DNA of 64,000 nucleotides from Curtobacterium aurantiacum. GTDB taxonomy: Bacteria; Actinomycetota; Actinomycetes; Actinomycetales; Microbacteriaceae. Shown piece after piece: positions 17,646-25,033 of the stretch. The notes below the pieces were generated by a model. The model made no database searches. It had not been told where the DNA came from and was given only the letters and a program-made list of their open reading frames with translations. The position numbers and the translations under genes were made by a program. Where the stretch lies: contig NZ_JAHEWN010000010.1 in NCBI RefSeq assembly GCF_018598555.1, positions 62,001 to 126,000 on the forward strand. Direction: 5' to 3'. How positions within the stretch are numbered: position 1 is the first letter of the stretch; each line of letters opens with the position of its first letter.

Positions 17646-18830
17646 CTACTCGTCCTGGTGGTCGGCAGCCTTCGACGGCAGCCGCGACGCCACGAGCGTC
17701 CCGACCAGCGCCACCACCGCGAACGCCGCGAACCCGAACGGCAGCCCGATCGCGCTGCCGACACCGCCGACGACGAGCGGCCCGACGGCGTCCCCGGTCT
17801 CACGGCCGAGCTCCGCTGAGCCCATCGTGCGTCCGAGCCGTTCCGGCGACGTCGTCCCGGCGAGGTGGGCGAACGCGACCGGCGTCAACGTGGCGACGCC
17901 AGCACCGGCCAGCAGCGCCGCGATGAAGACCGCGACCGCGGACGGTGCCACGGCGACGACCAGGAACGCTGTGGCGACCGCGGCCGTCCCGGCGACACCA
18001 GCCACCCCGGTGCCGAGGCGCCCGGCGTCGTGCAGTCGACCGGCGACGGGCTGCACGAGCGACGACGTCACCGCGAGGACCGCGACGGCGAGCGTCGCCA
18101 CGAGGAGCGGGATGCCGACCTCGCTGCCGAGCGCCGGGAGCATGCCGGTCAGGGCGCCGATCGCCGCGCTGCCCACGGCCAGGACCACGACCGGGACGAG
18201 GAACTGCCGGTCGGTGGCTGCCCGGACCATCACCGCGAACGTGGCCCGCTGACGAGGCAGCGGCACGATCGGCTCGACGGCGACCAGCACCGCGACCGCC
18301 GTCACGAGGGCCATCACCACCAGGATCCCGAACAGCCACTGGGTGCTGCCGACCTGCACCACGAGGGCCCCGATGACCGGTCCGCCGGCGTACCCGAGTC
18401 CCTTCCAGGAGCCGTACCGGCCGAAGTAGGTCCCCCGGCGGTGCACCGGCACGAGCCGAGCGACCGCTGCGGACGACGCCGGCGAGAACGCGGAGGCACC
18501 GGCACCCTGCAGCAGACGCGCGAGCCCGAGCCAGAACGGTCCGGCGCCGAAGACCCCGATGAGCGAGGCCGCGGCGAAGACGACCAGACCGCCGACGATC
18601 ACCGGGCGCGGCCCGATCCGGTCGGACAGTGCGCCGAAGACCGGCTTCAGGACGAGTTCGGCGACGTCGTACAGCGCGAGGAACACCCCGAGCCAGGCCA
18701 ACGTCAGACCGAGCTCGAGGTGCTCGCCACCGACGGCCGCGGCGATGCCGTTCGCCCCGAAGGCGGTCACGAACCCGGCGGCGTACAGCGGCGCGAGGCG
18801 CGGGGTCGAGGTCGTCGTCTCGGCGGTCAC
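17646..18830 (-). CDS. MFS transporter
   Basis: A 394-aa major facilitator with about 12 transmembrane helices. The motif between helices 2 and 3 reads GALSDRIGPRPVIVGG and helix 4 carries GLARLLQGAGASAFSPASSA. It resembles drug/H+ antiporters of the DHA1 type. GTG at 18830 is the most probable start, though its ribosome site is weak. Substrate unknown; no regulator is adjacent. Confidence 0.85.
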   Translation of the reverse strand: MTAETTTSTPRLAPLYAAGFVTAFGANGIAAAVGGEHLELGLTLAWLGVFLALYDVAELVLKPVFGALSDRIGPRPVIVGGLVVFAAASLIGVFGAGPFWLGLARLLQGAGASAFSPASSAAVARLVPVHRRGTYFGRYGSWKGLGYAGGPVIGALVVQVGSTQWLFGILVVMALVTAVAVLVAVEPIVPLPRQRATFAVMVRAATDRQFLVPVVVLAVGSAAIGALTGMLPALGSEVGIPLLVATLAVAVLAVTSSLVQPVAGRLHDAGRLGTGVAGVAGTAAVATAFLVVAVAPSAVAVFIAALLAGAGVATLTPVAFAHLAGTTSPERLGRTMGSAELGRETGDAVGPLVVGGVGSAIGLPFGFAAFAVVALVGTLVASRLPSKAADHQDE

Positions 18831-18871
18831 GTGACCACCATGGCCGACCGCGCGCCGGACCACCAGCGAGG

Positions 18872-19345
18872 TCAGTGCGTGTCGGTCACCCCGCCGCGCA
18901 CGAAGGTCGAGTGCACCGTGTCGTCCGTGAGCGTGCACGTGTAGATCGCCCACTCGTCAGTGTGCCCGTCGACGAACCGTGCGATCGGGTAGACCAGCTG
19001 GTAGTCATCGGCGGCCGCGTACCCCGAGGGCTCGGCCGTGAACTCCAGGACGACCCCGGCATCGGCGGCCCCCTTGTTGCACTCGTCGAAGATGTGCTGC
19101 GCGAGCGCGGAACGTGTCGGCGTGGCAGTCGGCTGCTCGGTCGGCGCGGTCGTCGGTGCGGTCGTGGGTGCCGGCGCGCTGGTCGTCGTCGGGGCCGTCG
19201 TCGGCGCAGCGGCGGTGGTGGTGGCCGCCTGCGTCGGGCTCGGCGATCCCGACCCTTCCGCCGGGGAGGCCGTGCATCCGGCGAGGGCCGCGAGGACGGT
19301 GCCGGCCGCGGCGGCAGCGATGACGAAACGGGTGCTGTTGCGCAT
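18872..19345 (-). CDS. Secreted lipoprotein with Thr/Pro/Ala-rich linker
   Basis: A 157-aa lipoprotein: signal peptide MRNSTRFVIAAAAAGTVLAA, lipobox LAGC (Cys24), a low-complexity Thr/Pro/Ala linker (residues about 30-76), then a small domain with a Cys pair (ECNKG and YTCTLT). A GGAG precedes the ATG. The globular part is not recognised. The open frame continues upstream into a duplicated gene fragment, which is not part of this gene. Confidence 0.75.
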   Translation of the reverse strand: MRNSTRFVIAAAAAGTVLAALAGCTASPAEGSGSPSPTQAATTTAAAPTTAPTTTSAPAPTTAPTTAPTEQPTATPTRSALAQHIFDECNKGAADAGVVLEFTAEPSGYAAADDYQLVYPIARFVDGHTDEWAIYTCTLTDDTVHSTFVRGGVTDTH

Positions 19346-19432
19346 GATGGGACTCCTTCGGGGTGGTGGTGCTCTCCCTGAGGAGTGTCGTGAACAGCCC
19401 CGATCCTGACGGCCCGGGTACTCATCGTCGCC

Positions 19433-19549
19433 GAGCACGCGCAGCGTGAGCAGCGGCAGCACCAGGGCGGCCGTCCAGGCGACGATCACCGGGACGGTCA
19501 GCAGGACCACGGCGCCACGGTGCTCCGCCGTCCCGGGAGCGTTCGACAT
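19433..19549 (-). pseudogene. Truncated duplicate of the 87-aa membrane protein
   Basis: Starts MSNAPGTAEHRGAVVLLTV and matches the first 39 residues of the protein at 17123-17386, then loses similarity and has no stop of its own before the lipoprotein. Matching DNA extends upstream to about 19650. It is a relic of a segmental duplication. Confidence 0.65.
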
Positions 19550-19689
19550 GCAGCCGTCCGACCAGCCGAGCGGTCCGGTCCGCGCTGGGAACGGTGGTCC
19601 GCACGACGTGGTGGGAGCGCCGCTGGGTGGGAGTCGGTGAACGGCTTTGCATCCGCCTGGAGGGTCGTTCCGCGTGACGTGGAGAGGGG

Positions 19690-21027
19690 TCAGGCCGACC
19701 TCGTCTCGCCGGCCCGGTCGTCGTAGGCCGCGTCCAGATCACCCTGCGCCGCGGCGCGGACCCGCCCATGCAGGTCCACGAGTGCGTCGAGGTCGACGGT
19801 GGCGAGGTCCGTCGAGGCCTGTTCGAGCACCAGGTCTGCCTGGCGGAGGAGTTCCTTGCCCTGCTCCGCGTGCTCCTGCGCCGCCGCACAGTCGCGGAGC
19901 ATGCGGAGCAGCCCGCCCAGCACGATCGGTTCAGAGGACCCGTAGCGGCGAACCGGGCCGCAGACGAGGTCGAGCCAGTACCGCAGGTCGCGGTCCAGCA
20001 CCACGACACGCAGGGCTTCGGTACGGTCACCCAGTGCGCGTGAGCCCTCGACGACGCGCTCCAGCCGCACGAGGAGATCCGCGCAGTACCCGATGGCGTG
20101 CACGGCGGTCACCGGGTCGTTGATGGCCGGTGAGACGGCCTTCACGGCGATGTCGGTCAGCTGGCGGAAACCGTACGCGATGTCCTGCTCCATGGTCCGC
20201 TCGTACCCGACCTCGACCGCCCGTTGCACCGCATCCGGTGCGACAACGGGGGCGTCGGCCCCCCAGACGCGGGCGATCGGCGACCCCACGGTCACGTGGT
20301 CTCCGGGCATCACCCGGAGTTGCACGACGAGGCCCTCCCGCTGGGCGGTACGAGCGAGTTCCTCGGCGTGCACCCGCCGGACGAAGCCCGTGTGCGCGGC
20401 ACGGACGTCGCAGTCCGGTGCCCGGCCCGGAACGGTGGGGTCGGCCTCCGGGTGGCCCCGTTCCCGTCCCGACGCACGCCCGGACCCGTACGTCGACGCG
20501 ATCATCGCCGCGGTCTCGACGTGGACGGCCCGCATGAGCGAATCGATCCGGAGGGAACGCACGATGTGCCCGACGAAGGCGATGAGTGCCCCGGCGGAGG
20601 CGATCCCGAGGACGAAGACCAGCGCGAGGGCGAGCGCCGGCAGCGACCGGTCCCCGATGCCGAGCACGCACGTGACGGCCGACACGAACGTGGACAGCAG
20701 GATCGCGAGCACCACCTGGGTCACACGATCGCGAGCGAACTCCCTGAGTAGTCGCGGCGAGAACTGCTGCGATGACAGCTGCAGCGCGACGATGGTCAGC
20801 GAGAAGGTCACCGTCACCGCGGCCATCACGCTGGACGCGACGACCTGCAGCAGCACGGCCGCGGAGTCCTGACCACCCGGCCAGTGCCAGCCCGTCCACG
20901 TCGGCGGCACGGCGAGCAGGAGCAGGGTCGTGACGAGGGCCGCCGCCGCCCAGACGGAGGGCCAGAACCACAGCGCCGCACGGGCGCTCTCCCGGGTGAC
21001 GTGGCGGACGGCGATATGACCGGACAT
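19690..21027 (-). CDS. DUF2254 domain-containing membrane protein
   Basis: A 445-aa protein. Four N-terminal transmembrane segments (residues about 20-165) include the family motif FSLTIVALQLSSQQFSPRLL. A large soluble domain follows, with YGFRQLTDIAVKAVSPAINDPVTAVHAI, the DUF2254 core. ATG at 21027 (MSGHIAVRHV) begins the conserved region; the longer open frame adds 25 atypical residues. Function unknown. Confidence 0.85.
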   Translation of the reverse strand: MSGHIAVRHVTRESARAALWFWPSVWAAAALVTTLLLLAVPPTWTGWHWPGGQDSAAVLLQVVASSVMAAVTVTFSLTIVALQLSSQQFSPRLLREFARDRVTQVVLAILLSTFVSAVTCVLGIGDRSLPALALALVFVLGIASAGALIAFVGHIVRSLRIDSLMRAVHVETAAMIASTYGSGRASGRERGHPEADPTVPGRAPDCDVRAAHTGFVRRVHAEELARTAQREGLVVQLRVMPGDHVTVGSPIARVWGADAPVVAPDAVQRAVEVGYERTMEQDIAYGFRQLTDIAVKAVSPAINDPVTAVHAIGYCADLLVRLERVVEGSRALGDRTEALRVVVLDRDLRYWLDLVCGPVRRYGSSEPIVLGGLLRMLRDCAAAQEHAEQGKELLRQADLVLEQASTDLATVDLDALVDLHGRVRAAAQGDLDAAYDDRAGETRSA

Positions 21028-21201
21028 GCGTTCCACAGTGCGGACGACCGCCTCAGGGTGCGTGCAGGAGCCGCGCGGAGTGGCTGCCGATCCGCGCGAC
21101 ATCCGCCCGTGGTCCGCCCGCGATCCGCCCGCGATCCGGGAAGCGAACCACGCGCACGTTCTCCGAAGGCGCCCTCATCATCGGGGTGGTCTCGTGGACC
21201 G

Positions 21202-21632
21202 ATGAGCACCATCGAGCAGACCCCGCCGCCCCTGGAGGCACTGGACGATGTCGAGCAGTTGATCCGGACGAGCACCGAGCCGCTGTACGTGCGCGTCTCC
21301 GAGGGGCCGGCCGCGGATGCGAGCGAATCGAGCCGCGACCACGAGAGCGGCCTCGAGCTGCCGGGCCTGTCCGTGAACCCGCTCTCGCCCGAGCCGTGGT
21401 GGACCCGTCCGCTCCGCGACTGGATCAGTCGACAGCTGCGGCAGTACGAGCACCTCCGACACCACGGCGGGGGACGACGCGCCTGGGTCCCGCTGGGCGG
21501 GTGGTCGGACACGGCCCCGACTGCGAGCCGCTCGTCCGGAGCGTGCGGCCGGTCGCCATCGTGTCCGACCGGGCGGTCGACGAGGCTGGCGTCGTGTACC
21601 GGTCCCGGTTCTCGGTCGCGGACGACGGCTGA
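21202..21632 (+). pseudogene. DUF6098-family gene with a single-base frameshift
   Basis: The first 96 codons encode a DUF6098-like protein (LYVRVSEGP, LELPGLSVNPLSPEPWWTRP, RQLRQYEHL). After RAWV the frame is lost. The expected ending, AGRVVGHGPDCEPLVRSV...SRFSVADDG, is in the -1 frame and stops at 21632. Restoring one C in the CCC at 21489-21491 would give a normal 143-aa protein. This is either a real deletion in a short C run or a sequencing error. In the uncorrected frame the ribosome would run into the next gene. Confidence 0.75.
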
Positions 21633-21672
21633 CCGTCCGCCGTGCACGAGGCCCGGCACCAGGAGCACCTCG

Positions 21673-21930
21673 ATGCCCGTTCGGCCGATGCGTGGCAACG
21701 TCGGAGGCATGCGAGGCGACATCGAGACGTACCACCAGAACGGGCAGTGGCAGAGCAAGGTCGAGGGCACCGACGACGTGTTCGGCGTGGCGCGCACGAA
21801 GCGCGACGCCGTGGTGCTCGGTCGGGACCGGGCGCGGGCGCAGAAGGTCGAACACATCATCCGCAACGAGGACGGCACCATCCACGAGCGCTCCACGTAC
21901 GGCCACGATCCGCGGAACATCCCCGGCTGA
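21673..21930 (+). CDS. DUF2188-family protein
   Basis: An 85-aa protein. Its core, YHQNGQWQSKVEGTDD through the ending RNEDGTIHERSTYGHDP, matches the DUF2188 pattern (a TKxxA helix followed by DGxIxxxxSYGxDP). AGGAG at 21661-21665 supports the ATG at 21673; the internal ATG at 21709 has its ribosome site too close. Function unknown. Confidence 0.75.
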   Translation: MPVRPMRGNVGGMRGDIETYHQNGQWQSKVEGTDDVFGVARTKRDAVVLGRDRARAQKVEHIIRNEDGTIHERSTYGHDPRNIPG

Positions 21931-21948
21931 TCACAGCGCGAACGACGA

Positions 21949-21972
21949 AACCCCCGGCCGAGGCCGGGGGTT
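21949..21972 (-). terminator. Terminator of the tRNA gly-cys-val operon
   Basis: Perfect 11-bp arms AACCCCCGGCC/GGCCGGGGGTT with a 2-base loop; on the minus strand it is followed by TTCGTCG. It resembles the hairpin after the first tRNA-Gly. Confidence 0.75.
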
Positions 21973-21980
21973 CCAGGTGG

Positions 21981-22052
21981 TGGGCGATACTGGGATCGAA
22001 CCAGTGACCTCTTCCGTGTCAGGGAAGCGCGCTACCGCTGCGCCAATCGCCC
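21981..22052 (-). tRNA. tRNA-Val (GAC)
   Basis: 72 bases. Acceptor arms GGGCGAT/ATCGCCC, anticodon stem CTTCC/GGAAG with loop CTGACAC (anticodon GAC), T-loop TTCGATC. Last of three tRNAs transcribed together. Confidence 0.94.
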
Positions 22053-22102
22053 AAGTCCCTGCGTGGACCGGAGTCCATCAAGGTCTTGGAGGGTGGATCT
22101 GG

Positions 22103-22173
22103 AGGTGGGGACGGGATTCGAACCCGCGTGGACGGCTTTGCAGGCCGCTGCCTAGCCTCTCGGCCACCCCACC
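22103..22173 (-). tRNA. tRNA-Cys (GCA)
   Basis: 71 bases. Acceptor arms GGTGGGG/CCCCACC, anticodon loop CTGCAAA (anticodon GCA), T-loop TTCGAAT. Middle gene of the tRNA operon. Confidence 0.94.
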
Positions 22174-22255
22174 ATCGAGGTTCACGTCTCCGTGAGTACC
22201 CGAACGGTGGGATACCCTCTGGTGAGTCGCGGGCCTTCGAGAAGACCCACACTCG

Positions 22256-22327
22256 AGCGGATGACGAGATTCGAACTCGCGACCCTCACCTTGGCAAGGT
22301 GATGCGCTACCACTGCGCCACATCCGC
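22256..22327 (-). tRNA. tRNA-Gly (GCC), second copy
   Basis: Same 72-base sequence as the gene at 5790-5861, with anticodon loop TTGCCAA. First of the gly-cys-val operon. Confidence 0.95.
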
Positions 22328-22542
22328 ACTTGTCGTTCCGCTGTCGCGGCGACGACGTAAACTCTATACGCACCGGGGTGCTTCCACCAAAATCCTCCCC
22401 GTTCACCGGGCGTGTCCCCCGAGTTCATGCGGATCGGGGCGGTTCGACACCCCCTGCGGACAGCTCGCCACACCCGGGCAGCGCGACGTGTTCGATGCAC
22501 CGCCGGACTTCCGCTAGTATCGATCCGCACGAACAGTGCAGG

Positions 22543-22615
22543 GGGCGATTGGCGCAGTTGGTAGCGCGCTTCGTTCACACCGAAGAGGTCATCAGTTCGA
22601 GTCTGGTATCGCCCA
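22543..22615 (+). tRNA. tRNA-Val (CAC)
   Basis: 73 bases. Acceptor arms GGGCGAT/ATCGCCC, anticodon stem CTTCG/CGAAG with loop TTCACAC (anticodon CAC), T-loop TTCGAGT. It stands immediately upstream of the jet operon, a common position for defence genes. Confidence 0.94.
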
Positions 22616-22639
22616 CACAGCAACACGAACACCACCGAC

Positions 22640-22669
22640 AAGAGCCCGACGCAGCAGCGTCGGGCTCTT
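22640..22669 (+). terminator. Terminator after tRNA-Val (CAC)
   Basis: Arms AAGAGCCCGACGC and GCGTCGGGCTCTT with an AGCA loop. It separates the tRNA from the jet operon, which therefore needs its own promoter in 22670-22730. Confidence 0.8.
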
Positions 22670-22730
22670 GTCATCTCATCAGGCCGCACCACGCGGGCCA
22701 CACCACGAGCACGATCGGACGAAGGGGCGC

Positions 22731-24257
22731 ATGACCGACGTCGACCTCGAGTTCGCCCGGGTCCGAGCGGTCCTCGACCGTCCGACCCTGCGGCTCATGT
22801 CCCGGCCGACCAGCGCCACGGTCCTCGCCGTGTTCCGCACGGTCTTCGACCGCGACGTGCAGTACGTCCCCGCCGACCGCATGCACCTGCAGGTCGAGGA
22901 GCACGTCGCGCGCCTGCAGGCCGCCGGCGCACGCGTCCCCGCGAGTGAGCAGACCGACGGCGACCAGGACGCCCGACCGAACGGCCGCGCCCTGTGCCGC
23001 GAGTGGGTCGGCGCCCAGTGGCTCGTCCGCTCGAACTCCCCCGACGGCGACGAGCAGTACTCCCTGACCAGCCACGCCCTCGAGGCGCTGAGCCTCGTCG
23101 ACGCCCTGTCGGCCGACCGCGCCCTGATCAGCGAGAGCCGGCTGGCGATGATCGTGGACGCCGTGCACCGGTGGGCGGCCCGCGCCGAGCCCGACCCCGA
23201 CGTGCAGATCCGCCGGATCGACGCCCAGATCGCCGAGCTGCAGGCCGAGCGGGACCGCCTGGAGCACGGCGACGACGTCGTGGCCGTCGACGACGACCGG
23301 ATGCGCGACGGGTACACGAACATCTCCGACCTGATCCGACAGCTGCCGAGCGACTTCAAGCGGGTGGAAGAAGCGGTCGCGACGATGCACCGCTCGATCG
23401 TCGAGGACTTCCGGCAGGAGGTCCGCCCCATCGGCGAGATCCTCGACGACTACCTCGCGCGCACGGACAACCTGATGGAGGCAACGCCCGAGGGCCGTGC
23501 CTTCGAGGGCGCCTTCGAGCTCCTCCGTGACGACGCCCTGCTCCTCCGGCTCCGTGACGACATCGCCACGATCCTGACGCACCCGTTCGCACAGGGCCTC
23601 GGCGCCGGCGAACGTCGGGCGTTCCGCAACACCGTGACGATCCTGCGCCAGGGCATCGAGGACGTCCTCGCCCAGCGCCGCCAGCTCACCGCCACGCTCC
23701 GCGACCAGATCGTCGCGCACGACGTCGTCCGCGACCGCGAGCTCGATGCCGTGCTCCGGTCGATCAACCGTGGCCTCGCCACCCTGATGGACCAGGGCGG
23801 TGCACGCGACCGGATCCCGCTGCCGCTCCTGCCGGCGGCGGCCGAGGTCGGCACCCTGCGCGAGCGCTTCTACGACCCGGACGCCGAGTCCGTGCCGCCG
23901 CCCATCGAAGAACCCGACGACGACGTCTTCGAGGACCTCGACGTCGAGATGCTCCGCAAGCACGGCGGACCGCTCCTGACCGAGCTGCGGGCGGCGCTCC
24001 GGTTCGCCGAGGCCGACTCCAGCGTCGACGCGTTCCACGGGCTGCCGCCCGAGCAGCGCCGACCGGTCGAGCTCTTCGGGCTCGCGCACCTGTTGACCGG
24101 GCGCGACGACTTCGAGTCCGCCGCCCGCGTCGCCGAGCACCGCACGGTCCGGCCCGACGGCACCCCCATCACCTTCCACATGCCCACCGCTGCGCTCGAC
24201 GACGAGCGCGCACCGGTCGGCGACGCACACGACGAGAACGCACAGGAGGCACGGTGA
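22731..24257 (+). CDS. jetA: Wadjet JetA-like protein (DUF3375, kleisin-like subunit)
   Basis: A 508-aa DUF3375 protein, the kleisin (MukF/MksF-like) subunit of a Wadjet condensin that recognises and helps destroy plasmid DNA. Recognisable stretches are RPTLRLMSRPTSATVLAVFRTVF at the start, ISDLIRQLPSDFKRVEEAVATMHRSI in the helical middle and a C-terminal winged-helix-like region. A coiled-coil segment lies at about 170-195. ATG at 22731 follows GAAGGGGC. Its stop overlaps the jetB GTG. Family assignment is from remembered profiles; Wadjet function is known for complete JetABCD only. Confidence 0.85.
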   Translation: MTDVDLEFARVRAVLDRPTLRLMSRPTSATVLAVFRTVFDRDVQYVPADRMHLQVEEHVARLQAAGARVPASEQTDGDQDARPNGRALCREWVGAQWLVRSNSPDGDEQYSLTSHALEALSLVDALSADRALISESRLAMIVDAVHRWAARAEPDPDVQIRRIDAQIAELQAERDRLEHGDDVVAVDDDRMRDGYTNISDLIRQLPSDFKRVEEAVATMHRSIVEDFRQEVRPIGEILDDYLARTDNLMEATPEGRAFEGAFELLRDDALLLRLRDDIATILTHPFAQGLGAGERRAFRNTVTILRQGIEDVLAQRRQLTATLRDQIVAHDVVRDRELDAVLRSINRGLATLMDQGGARDRIPLPLLPAAAEVGTLRERFYDPDAESVPPPIEEPDDDVFEDLDVEMLRKHGGPLLTELRAALRFAEADSSVDAFHGLPPEQRRPVELFGLAHLLTGRDDFESAARVAEHRTVRPDGTPITFHMPTAALDDERAPVGDAHDENAQEAR

Positions 24258-25033
24258 GCGACACGACGCCGGCACCGGTCGACGACACGGTCCCCTACGA
24301 CGACCCCGCATCCGTGATGCAGGACGACGAGCGCGACGAGTCCAGCTTCGCCCTCTTCGAGGGCGACGAGGGCCGACTCGACGAGCACCAGCGACGCGCC
24401 CTGGTGGCGCTGCTGCGGCACTCGTACGTCAGCTCCCGCACGCACCCCGACGAGTGGCGTGCCGTCCTCGACGCCGAGCACCAGCTGCGCTCGCGCCTGA
24501 ACGACCTGTTCCTCGAACTGCACGTCGACCGTGACCGCGAGGTCGCCTGGAAGCGCCAGGCCCGTTCGGAGAGCCAGCGCCGCACGTTCCCGACGCTGCT
24601 CCGCGACCTGCCGTACACGCGCGAGGAGACGATCGTCCTCGTCTACCTGCGGATGCGTCTGCGCGCCGACGCCCGACCGGGCCCGGACCAGGTCGTCGTC
24701 GACCGGTCCGAGATCCTCGGGCACGTGGCGGGCTTCCGTCCGGCGACCGCGACCGACCGCACCCGCGACGAGGGCCGGGTGGCGAAGGCCATCGAGCGCC
24801 TGGTGACCGCGCGCATCCTGATCCGCACCTCCGACCCGGACCGCTTCCGGGTGGCGAGCGTCGTCGAGGTGCTGCTCCCCCTGGAGCGCCTGCTCGAACT
24901 GGACGCCTGGTTGCGGACCACCACCGCGCAGGGTGACGCGACCGCCCCGGGCGGCGAGCCGACCGACGGGGACGACCCGCGCCTCCCGACTGACGACACC
25001 GACACCGACGACGAAGGCGAGACGGAAGCGTGA
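24254..25033 (+). CDS. jetB: Wadjet JetB-like protein (DUF4194, MukE/MksE-like subunit)
   Basis: A 259-aa DUF4194 protein, the winged-helix MukE-like partner of the kleisin. It has an acidic N-terminus, the region HQRRALVALLRHSYVSSRTHPDEW, FPTLLRDLPYTREETIVLVYLRMRL, and an RVAKAIERLVTARILIRT winged-helix segment. The acidic C-terminal tail (TDDTDTDDEGE) looks disordered. GTG start overlaps the jetA stop, with GGAGG just upstream; the end overlaps jetC. Tight coupling implies fixed subunit ratios. Confidence 0.85.
   Translation: MSDTTPAPVDDTVPYDDPASVMQDDERDESSFALFEGDEGRLDEHQRRALVALLRHSYVSSRTHPDEWRAVLDAEHQLRSRLNDLFLELHVDRDREVAWKRQARSESQRRTFPTLLRDLPYTREETIVLVYLRMRLRADARPGPDQVVVDRSEILGHVAGFRPATATDRTRDEGRVAKAIERLVTARILIRTSDPDRFRVASVVEVLLPLERLLELDAWLRTTTAQGDATAPGGEPTDGDDPRLPTDDTDTDDEGETEA

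Noticed and set aside
21489-21491. Programmed -1 frameshifting in the DUF6098 gene
   Set aside because: GGTCCCG is not a standard slippery heptamer and no pseudoknot was evident just downstream; a base deletion is more likely.
5790-22327. The two identical tRNA-Gly genes as attachment-site duplications bounding an island
   Set aside because: Both are complete tRNAs with own surroundings, no integrase is present, and the genes between are ordinary chromosomal ones.
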